In this document: in pieces, positions 5,446-10,930 of the stretch
How positions within the stretch are numbered: position 1 is the first letter of the stretch
Layout of the letters: each line of letters starts with the position of its first letter
From: Lysobacteraceae bacterium
Lineage (GTDB): Bacteria > Patescibacteriota > Patescibacteriia > JAACEG01
NCBI GenBank assembly: GCA_011682665.1
Contig: JAACEG010000010.1
Span: forward strand, 1 to 10,930
Length of the DNA stretch: 10,930 nt
Direction: 5' to 3'
The notes under the pieces: model-generated
Database searches by the model: none
Seen by the model: the letters and a program-made list of their open reading frames with translations, nothing else
What the model was told of the DNA's origin: nothing
Program-made: the position numbers and the translations under genes

Positions 5446-6595
5446 ATGGAAAATAATAAACTAATAATCAGAACTATCCAAAAAAGCATTGAGAATAAAC
5501 TCTTTAAAGGTAAAATCATTGTTATTTATGGAGCAAGACAAGTTGGAAAAACTACTTTAGCTAAACAAATTTTAGTTAATTATCCTAATAAAAAAGTTTT
5601 CTATATTAATTGCGATGAACCTGATAATCGTTTCGCTTTGACTAATAAAACATCTACAGAGTTAAAAAATCTTATTGGAAATAATGAAATCATTATTATT
5701 GACGAAGCGCAAAGAGTAGAGAATATTGGACTTACTTTAAAACTTTTAATTGATAATTATCCACAAATTCAAATCATTGCTACAGGATCATCATCTTTTG
5801 ATTTAGCTAATAAAATTAACAAACCTTTAACTGGAAAAAATACACTTTTTGGCTTTATCCCTTTTCATTGCAAGAATTAACTCAAAAATTTAGCAGTCAA
5901 GAGTTAAATAGGATTTTAGAAAATCAGCTTAGATTTGGAATGTATCCGGAAATTATCAATAACCCAGCTGATGCTGAAAAAAACCTTAAAGAAATAGCTG
6001 AAAGTTATCTTTATAAAAATGTTTTGCAATTTTTAAACATTAAAAAATCAGATATTCTTTATAAATTATTACAAGCTATTGCTTTACAAAATGGAAGTGA
6101 AGTAAGCTACAATGAGTTAGCCAATCTACTTGGAATCGATAAAAAACTATTTACCACTACATTTTAATTTTAGAACAAGCTTTTATCATTTTTCGCCTTA
6201 ATCCTTTTAGTCGTAATTTACGAACAGAGCTACGGAAATTGCGAAAAATTTATTTTTTCGATGTTGGCGTTAAAAATGTTTTAATCAATAATTTTAATAC
6301 TTTAAATTTACGCAACGATATTGGCGCTTTATGGAAAAATTTTATAATTTCGGAAAGAATAAAATTTTTACATAATAATGGCTTAAATCCTAAACAATAT
6401 TTTTGGCGAACTCATCAACAACAAGAAATTGATTATCTTGAAGAACAAAATCAAGAACTTTCTGCTTTTGAATTTGAATGGAATACCAAAAAAATTATCC
6501 AACAAGCGCCTAAGACTTTTCGGGATACTTATCCAAATACTCCTTTTCAAGTTATCACACCTAAAAATTACCAAAAATTCCTTGGTTTAAATTAA
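5446..6595 (+). pseudogene. AAA_14/DUF4143 family ATPase with two -1 frameshifts
   Basis: Read across three frames this is a complete AAA_14 + DUF4143 protein of about 383 residues, a normal family length. Part 1 (5446 to about 5850) carries Walker A GARQVGKTT (29-37), Walker B IIIIDEAQ (82-89) and the sensor segment TGSSSFDL (113-120). Part 2 (about 5850-6146) resumes as FWLYPFSLQEL and ends in NELANLLGIDKK. Part 3 (about 6143-6595) resumes as TIYHYILILEQAFIIFRL and carries YFFDVG, QEIDYLEE and the C-terminal FEFEW. Both breaks need one extra base, in a run of five T (5846-5850) and a run of six A (6141-6146). All motifs are intact, so this is either a very recent pseudogene or an assembly indel. 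The family lies on mobile and stable loci; its cellular role is poorly known. It converges on uvrA with 14 bases between stops. Confidence 0.85.
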
Positions 6596-6609
6596 TTTTC
6601 AAAAAACTT

Positions 6610-9120
6610 TTACAACTTTTTTAAATATTGCCCTGTATAACTCTTTTTAAAATCAGCAATTTTTCGTGGCGAACCTTCACAAACTATTCTTCCGCCTTGA
6701 TCTCCGCCTTCCGGACCTAAATCAATTATCCAATCCGCTTGTTTTATCACATCTAAATTATGCTCAATAATAAGAACTGTATTACCTTTATCAACCAACA
6801 TATTTAAAACATTTAATAATTTTTTAATATCCTCAAAATGAAGCCCTGTTGTTGGCTCATCTAAAACATAAAGAGTTTTTCCAGTAGAACGTTTAGAAAG
6901 CTCTGTTGCCAATTTTATTCTTTGCGCTTCGCCACCGCTTAAAGTAATTGCTGACTGGCCTAATGGTAAATAACCTAAACCAACATCATACAAAATTTTT
7001 AATTTACCATAAATCGCCAAAGAATCTCTAAAAAAATTCATAGCTTCATTAACACTTAGGCTTAAAACATCAGCAATATTCTTGCCCTTATAATAAATTT
7101 CTAAAGCCTTGTCATTATAACGTTTTCCATGGCAAGCTTCACATTCAATATAAACATCGGTCAAAAATTGCATCTCTACTTTTACATAGCCTTCTCCTGA
7201 ACATAAGGGACATCTTCCGCCGTCAATATTAAAACTAAAAAATCCAATATCATATCCTTTAGCTTGAGATTCCGGAAGTGAAGCAAAAAGATTTCTAATC
7301 TGCGTAAATACGCCTGTATAGGTCGCTGGATTTGATCTGGGCGTTTTACCAATCGGCGATTGGTCAATCCTAATAATCTTATTAATATTTTCAATCCCTT
7401 TTATTTCTTTATATTTTCCTGGATAGGCTTTTGTTCTATAAAATTTTTTTGCTAAAGCTTTCCCTAAAATATCAATTACTAAAGTTGATTTCCCGCTTCC
7501 AGAAACTCCGGTCACGCAAATAAATTTTCCCAAGGGAAATTTCACGTTTATATTTTTAAGATTATTTTCCGTGGCTTTAATAATCTCTATAAATTTACCA
7601 GATCCTTTGCGAAAATTATTGCTTTTCCTCTTTTCTCTTTTTTGGCTTAAATATTTTCCTGTAATGGAGTTTTTATTATTCAAAATTTGTTTAAAACTCC
7701 CCTGCGCCACAATTTCGCCGCCATAAATACCAGCCCCTGGACCAACATCAATTATATAATCAGCTTCTTTTATAATTCTTTCTTCATGCTCAACAACAAT
7801 AACAGTATTTTTGAAATCTCTTATCTTTTTTAAAGTTTTTATTAATTTATCAATATCCCGCGGATGAAGCCCGATAGAAGGTTCGTCCAAAATATAAATG
7901 ACACCAGTAAGTAAAGAATTAATTTGATTAGCAATTCTCACTCTTTGTGCTTCGCCACCGCTTAAAGTAATTGCTGACCTGTCTAACGTTAAATAATATA
8001 AACCAATATTTATCAAAGAATCTAACCTCTTTATCGCGGAGGAAATTATCTGATCACTTATTTTTTTTTCATCTTTTGTAAATTTTAAACTATTTAACCA
8101 TTTTCTTGCGTCTACAATTGTCGCCTTAACAATTTGATCAATTGATTTTCCGTTTATTTTAACATTCAAGGCCTCTTTTCTTAATCTTTTTCCCATGCAA
8201 TAAGGGCAAACAGATTCTTTCATATATTTTTCAATTTCTATTCTTAAAAAATTAGAATCTGTTTTATCATGTTTTTGCTGTAAAATATCTAAAACTCCTT
8301 CAAAATAATTATTCTTTTCTTCTTTTTCAGCAATATTTCTCATAGGATCGCCATATAATATTATTTGTATATCTTTTTCCTTTAATTCTCTAACTGGAAC
8401 ATCAAGTGAAAATTTATATTTTTTAGCAACATCTTGTAATTTCTTCCAATATATTTTCTGATTAGAAAAAAATTTAGTCCAAGGATGAATCGCTCCTTCT
8501 GATATGGTTAAATTTTTGTTTGGAATTGCTAAATCAATATCAACATCTAACTTCACTCCTAAGCCCTTGCAATAAGGACAAGCCCCATAAGGAGAATTAA
8601 AGGAAAAAAGTCTTGGCTCTATTTTTGGAAACCTTTCTTTACAACGCGGACAAACAAAAAATTCAGAATATTTTATTTTGCTTCTTTTATTTAAATTTCC
8701 CCCTGATAAAAGAACTTTCTTTTTTATAAGCTTTTCCCCACAATGAACGCAATAAGGAACTCCAACTTTTGAAAATAAAAAACGAAGATATTCATAAACT
8801 TCCGCCATTGTCCCAACGGTTGAGCGAGGATTATTTGTAAGAGTCCTTTGATCAATTGAAATTGTCGGAGAAAGTCCTTCAATTTGATCAACGTCCGGCT
8901 TATCAGCCACTCCTAAAAATTGCCTGGCATAAGACGAAAAACTTTCCGCATAACGGCGTTGACCTTCCGCATAAATAGTGTCAAAGGCTAAACTTGACTT
9001 TCCAGATCCGGAAAGCCCAGTTATGATCACTAATTTGTTGCGTGGAATCTCAAGATTGACATTTTTAAGATTATGCGTCCGCGCCCCTTTGATAACTATT
9101 TTGTCATTTTCAATGCCCAT
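6610..9120 (-). CDS. uvrA: excinuclease ABC subunit A, class II-like (no UvrB-binding domain)
   Basis: This is an 836-aa DNA damage-recognition ATPase of nucleotide excision repair, against about 940 aa for E. coli UvrA. Module I has Walker [10 protein letters not shown] (35-43), zinc-type Cys pairs CVHC (124-127), CPRC (157-160), CPYC (181-184) and CPYC (305-308), signature LSGGEAQR (386-393) and Walker [10 protein letters not shown] (407-415). Module II has Walker [10 protein letters not shown] (538-546), CPLC (637-640) and CEAC (660-663), signature LSGGEAQR (727-734) and [11 protein letters not shown] (751-761). Between about residues 130 and 153 only a short Lys-rich linker replaces the UvrB-binding domain of roughly 100 residues; the later insertion region is present. 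I chose ATG 9120 because the frame's earlier ATG (9153) lies upstream of the predicted -10 box. There is no Shine-Dalgarno. Confidence 0.93.
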   Translation of the reverse strand: MGIENDKIVIKGARTHNLKNVNLEIPRNKLVIITGLSGSGKSSLAFDTIYAEGQRRYAESFSSYARQFLGVADKPDVDQIEGLSPTISIDQRTLTNNPRSTVGTMAEVYEYLRFLFSKVGVPYCVHCGEKLIKKKVLLSGGNLNKRSKIKYSEFFVCPRCKERFPKIEPRLFSFNSPYGACPYCKGLGVKLDVDIDLAIPNKNLTISEGAIHPWTKFFSNQKIYWKKLQDVAKKYKFSLDVPVRELKEKDIQIILYGDPMRNIAEKEEKNNYFEGVLDILQQKHDKTDSNFLRIEIEKYMKESVCPYCMGKRLRKEALNVKINGKSIDQIVKATIVDARKWLNSLKFTKDEKKISDQIISSAIKRLDSLINIGLYYLTLDRSAITLSGGEAQRVRIANQINSLLTGVIYILDEPSIGLHPRDIDKLIKTLKKIRDFKNTVIVVEHEERIIKEADYIIDVGPGAGIYGGEIVAQGSFKQILNNKNSITGKYLSQKREKRKSNNFRKGSGKFIEIIKATENNLKNINVKFPLGKFICVTGVSGSGKSTLVIDILGKALAKKFYRTKAYPGKYKEIKGIENINKIIRIDQSPIGKTPRSNPATYTGVFTQIRNLFASLPESQAKGYDIGFFSFNIDGGRCPLCSGEGYVKVEMQFLTDVYIECEACHGKRYNDKALEIYYKGKNIADVLSLSVNEAMNFFRDSLAIYGKLKILYDVGLGYLPLGQSAITLSGGEAQRIKLATELSKRSTGKTLYVLDEPTTGLHFEDIKKLLNVLNMLVDKGNTVLIIEHNLDVIKQADWIIDLGPEGGDQGGRIVCEGSPRKIADFKKSYTGQYLKKL

Positions 9121-9143
9121 AAAATTAATTATTATTAAACAAC

Positions 9144-9172
9144 AATATAACACTATCTTTAAAATAAATCAA
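9144..9172 (-). promoter_or_regulatory. uvrA promoter
   Basis: The minus strand has TTGATT (9172-9167), a 17-base spacer and TATATT (9149-9144). Transcription would start near 9137, about 17 bases before the ATG at 9120. It is divergent from the S1-protein promoter, with 26 bases between the two -35 boxes. I see no LexA-type operator. Confidence 0.6.
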
Positions 9173-9198
9173 GAGTATGAAATAAATTGAATTTATTA

Positions 9199-9226
9199 TT
9201 GACAAAAAATAAATTTCTAATATTAT
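9199..9226 (+). promoter_or_regulatory. promoter of the S1-domain protein gene
   Basis: A perfect TTGACA (9199-9204), a 16-base spacer and TATTAT (9221-9226). Transcription would start near 9233, giving a leader of about 90 bases to the preferred ATG at 9326. This is the best -35 match in the window. Confidence 0.65.
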
Positions 9227-9281
9227 ATTGGTAGTCTAATTAATTCATTTAATTTATTAATAAAATTAAATTTTGGAGTTG

Positions 9282-9302
9282 ATATGACCCTCAAGGTCAT
9301 AT
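9282..9302 (+). promoter_or_regulatory. inverted repeat ATATGACC-N5-GGTCATAT in the S1-protein leader
   Basis: A perfect 8-bp inverted repeat with a 5-base spacer (CTCAA) lies about 50 bases after the predicted transcription start. It contains the alternative ATG at 9284, which sits 5 bases after GGAG (9275-9278). As RNA it is a hairpin just after a ribosome-binding site; as DNA it is an operator-like dyad. Either could regulate the downstream gene. Confidence 0.55.
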
Positions 9303-9325
9303 TTATTTTAAAAATATTAAATTTT

Positions 9326-10612
9326 ATGGACGTTAAAATTAAAAAGAAAAAAAATGAAAACGAATTTAAAAAATTATTAGAAAAAAATTTGGTTAAACTA
9401 CCTAAAGTCGGAGATACTGTTAAAGGAACAGTGCTCAATGTTTCTAAAAGAGAAATCCATATAAATATTGACGGAATTACAACTGGGTTGGTAAGAGGAT
9501 ATGAAATGATTGATGAATCAGAAGAATATACAAATATAAAAAAAGGGGATGAGATCGAAGCAATGGTTTTAGAATTGGAAAACGAAAAAGGAGAAATAGA
9601 ACTTTCCTTAAGAAAAGCTGGGCACCAAAAAGCTTGGGAAAACTTGCATAAATTATACGAAGAAAAGAAAAAATTAAATGTAAAAATAATTGACGCGAAT
9701 AAAGGCGGATTATTAGTTATGGTTGGAAAAACCAAAGGTTTTCTGCCTGTATCGCAATTATCAACAAAACATTACCCCAGAGTTTCCGGCGGTGATAAAA
9801 CAAAAATCTTAGACAAGTTAAAATCTTTTGTTGGAGAAACTTTTGAAGCAATAATTATCAATTTAGATGAAAAAGAAGAAAAGCTAATTATTTCAGAAAA
9901 ACAAGCCATGCAGGAAAAACAAAAAAAACAAATTTCTAAATATAAGATTGGCGATGTTGTTGAAGGAATAGTTTCAGCGATAACAAATTTTGGAATTTTT
10001 ATAAAATTCAATGGGTTAGAAGGACTTATTCATATTTCTGAAATAGCTTGGCAAAGAATTGATAATCCAGAAGATCTTGTTAAAATTGGTGATAAAATTA
10101 AAGCCGAAATTATTGAAATCAATGGAATAAAAATATTTCTTTCTATTAAGAAAATTACAAATGATCCCTGGAAAAACATTGATAAAAAATATAAATTAGG
10201 AGACATTATAGAAGGCGAAATTTTAAAAATAAATCCTTTTGGATTATTTGTTAAATTAGACGAAAATATTCATGGTTTAGCTCATATTTCCGAACTTTCT
10301 GATAAAAATATTGATGATTTAAAAACATTTACCAAAGTAGGCGAAAAGAAAAAATTCAAAATCGTTTCCATAGAGCCAAGCGACCATCGTTTAGGATTAT
10401 CTATAAGAGCATTAAAAAAAGATTATAAAAGAAAAGATGAAGAGAAAAAAAACAAAAAAAATAAAGAAAAAAATCCATTAGATGATGGGAAAAAAAATAT
10501 AAAGAATGAAGAGAAAGAAAAAAAAGAAAAACCGCAAAAACAAGAAAAGAAACCTGAAAAAAAACAAAAAAATACTGAAGATAGTAAAAAAGAAGATAAA
10601 AAAAACAAATAA
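9326..10612 (+). CDS. rpsA: ribosomal protein S1-like, four S1 domains and charged tail
   Basis: From the ATG at 9326 the product is 428 aa. Four OB-fold S1 domains are visible at about 26-97, 113-192, 205-276 and 289-363. The last two are the most typical (VEGIVSAITNFGIFIKF and IEGEILKINPFGLFVKL, each followed by a HISE motif). Residues 364-428 are a disordered tail of mostly Lys, Glu, Asn and Gln. Four domains is the shorter S1 type seen outside Proteobacteria, whose S1 has six. It binds single-stranded mRNA at the 30S subunit and helps start translation, plausible here because most genes in the window lack a Shine-Dalgarno. An in-frame ATG at 9284 has GGAG at good spacing, but it would add a hydrophobic 14-residue leader foreign to S1, so I prefer 9326. 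A general S1-domain RNA-binding protein is the alternative. Confidence 0.85.
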   Translation: MDVKIKKKKNENEFKKLLEKNLVKLPKVGDTVKGTVLNVSKREIHINIDGITTGLVRGYEMIDESEEYTNIKKGDEIEAMVLELENEKGEIELSLRKAGHQKAWENLHKLYEEKKKLNVKIIDANKGGLLVMVGKTKGFLPVSQLSTKHYPRVSGGDKTKILDKLKSFVGETFEAIIINLDEKEEKLIISEKQAMQEKQKKQISKYKIGDVVEGIVSAITNFGIFIKFNGLEGLIHISEIAWQRIDNPEDLVKIGDKIKAEIIEINGIKIFLSIKKITNDPWKNIDKKYKLGDIIEGEILKINPFGLFVKLDENIHGLAHISELSDKNIDDLKTFTKVGEKKKFKIVSIEPSDHRLGLSIRALKKDYKRKDEEKKNKKNKEKNPLDDGKKNIKNEEKEKKEKPQKQEKKPEKKQKNTEDSKKEDKKNK

Positions 10613-10722
10613 ATATTAGCTTCATTAATTTATAACTTCCTTAGTTTTTAGGATTATTTACTTTAATTATTTAATACTGCCGCGAAGCAATTTCTTAATT
10701 TTGTAATCTTTAAAATTTAATT

Positions 10723-10750
10723 ATTGAAAATTGTAAATTGAAAATTGATT
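10723..10750. repeat. ATTGNAA heptamer array, right copy
   Basis: Four heptamers, ATTGAAA, ATTGTAA, ATTGAAA and ATTGATT, start at 10723, 10730, 10737 and 10744. It is the same motif as at 49-89. Confidence 0.5.
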
Positions 10751-10770
10751 GAAAACAAAAAAATCGGATT

Positions 10771-10790
10771 CCTCCCCTATATAGGGGAGG
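10771..10790. repeat. 20-base perfect palindrome CCTCCCCTAT/ATAGGGGAGG
   Basis: A perfect 10-bp dyad with no spacer, followed by TTAGGTGGGG (10791-10800), which partly echoes its right arm. It is sharply GC-rich against an AT-rich background. It has the look of a dispersed palindromic repeat. Read on the minus strand it is followed by AATCCGATTTTTTT, so it could act as a terminator in that direction, but no minus-strand gene lies to its right within the window. Confidence 0.6.
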
Positions 10791-10807
10791 TTAGGTGGGG
10801 TAAAAAA

Positions 10808-10828
10808 ATTGAAAATTGAAAATTGAAA
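10808..10828. repeat. ATTGAAA heptamer triplet before the tRNA gene
   Basis: Three exact ATTGAAA copies lie end to end, 9 bases before the tRNA. An inverted copy (reverse complement ATTGAAAATTGA) lies beyond the tRNA at 10919-10930, so the tRNA is flanked by the motif in opposite orientations. Confidence 0.5.
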
Positions 10829-10837
10829 ATTAATTTT

Positions 10838-10909
10838 GCGGGCGTCGTATAATGGTTATTATATTACCTTGCCAAGGTAGAGATGGCGGTTCAATTCCGC
10901 TCGCCCGCT
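10838..10909 (+). tRNA. tRNA-Gly (anticodon GCC)
   Basis: A 72-base cloverleaf. The acceptor stem GCGGGCG (10838-10844) pairs perfectly with CGCCCGC (10902-10908), and the discriminator is T (10909). The anticodon stem TTACC/GGTAG encloses TTGCCAA with anticodon GCC at 10871-10873. The T arm is GGCGG-TTCAATT-CCGCT. The D arm carries the GG of AATGGTTA in its loop and has a weak 3-4 bp stem. CCA is not encoded (CAA follows), so it must be added after transcription. It decodes GGC and GGU. Confidence 0.93.
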
Positions 10910-10930
10910 CAAGGATAATCAATTTTCAAT

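Noticed and set aside
6383..6574. Minus-strand frame opposite the ATPase C-terminus
   Set aside because: It is antisense to conserved DUF4143 sequence and has no features of its own.
9121..9153. Upstream ATG for UvrA at 9153
   Set aside because: It lies upstream of the predicted -10 box and adds 11 hydrophobic residues before the conserved [18 protein letters not shown] start.
9223..9735. Minus-strand frame of 170 codons opposite the S1 gene
   Set aside because: Ser/Phe/Ile-rich translation is the mirror of a Lys/Glu/Asn-rich gene. The S1 domains on the plus strand are clear.
10401..10625. Minus-strand Phe/Ser-rich frames opposite the S1 tail
   Set aside because: They are artefacts of the A-rich (Lys/Glu) coding strand, with no start signals.

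Overview
This window looks like part of a Candidatus Patescibacteria (CPR) genome, probably from the Parcubacteria side. The grounds are the strongly AT-rich sequence, a tandem family of short pilin-like membrane proteins of the type common in that group, a solute-binding protein with no ABC transporter beside it, and spacers filled with ATTGNAA heptamers and small GC-rich palindromes. All reading frames use TAA or TAG stops and TGG for Trp, so nothing suggests a recoded UGA. The lineage is an inference from content; no marker phylogeny was possible.

Left part (1-4727, minus strand). A promoter near 4700 drives a family-1 extracellular solute-binding protein, followed 11 bases later by the first of seven consecutive paralogous genes for small membrane proteins (114-157 aa). 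Each has a signal-like N-terminus, a short variable segment, and two hydrophobic helices joined by a conserved GGFxWMxxGGNxxKV loop. This architecture is that of the VirB2/TrbC-like type IV secretion pilins of CPR bacteria. At least two of them (starts at 2740 and 2296) have their own promoters, and the one starting at 2296 has the only strong Shine-Dalgarno sequence. The four at the end of the cluster (1769 to 90) are close copies and nearly touch. No secretion ATPase, VirB6 or VirD4 gene lies in the window.

Spacer (4728-5445). This holds no credible gene. It carries two adjacent, long, imperfect inverted-repeat structures (about 4744-4864 and 4868-5096) and a stretch of short repeats phased at 10-11 bases (5235-5325).

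Middle and right part. A full-length AAA_14/DUF4143 ATPase gene (5446-6595, plus) is broken by two single-base losses, both in homopolymers. It converges on uvrA (9120-6610, minus). That UvrA keeps both ATPase modules and the insertion region but lacks the UvrB-binding domain, as class II UvrA proteins do. uvrA shares a divergent promoter region with an rpsA-like gene for a protein with four S1 domains and a Lys/Glu-rich tail (plus), whose leader contains a perfect 8-bp inverted repeat. A tRNA-Gly(GCC) closes the window, behind a spacer with a 20-base perfect palindrome and heptamer repeats.

The best candidate for something undescribed is the solute-binding protein plus seven-pilin cluster, a possible cell-surface appendage or uptake system. 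Next is the structured spacer at 4744-5096, which could be a non-coding RNA or a mobile palindromic element.
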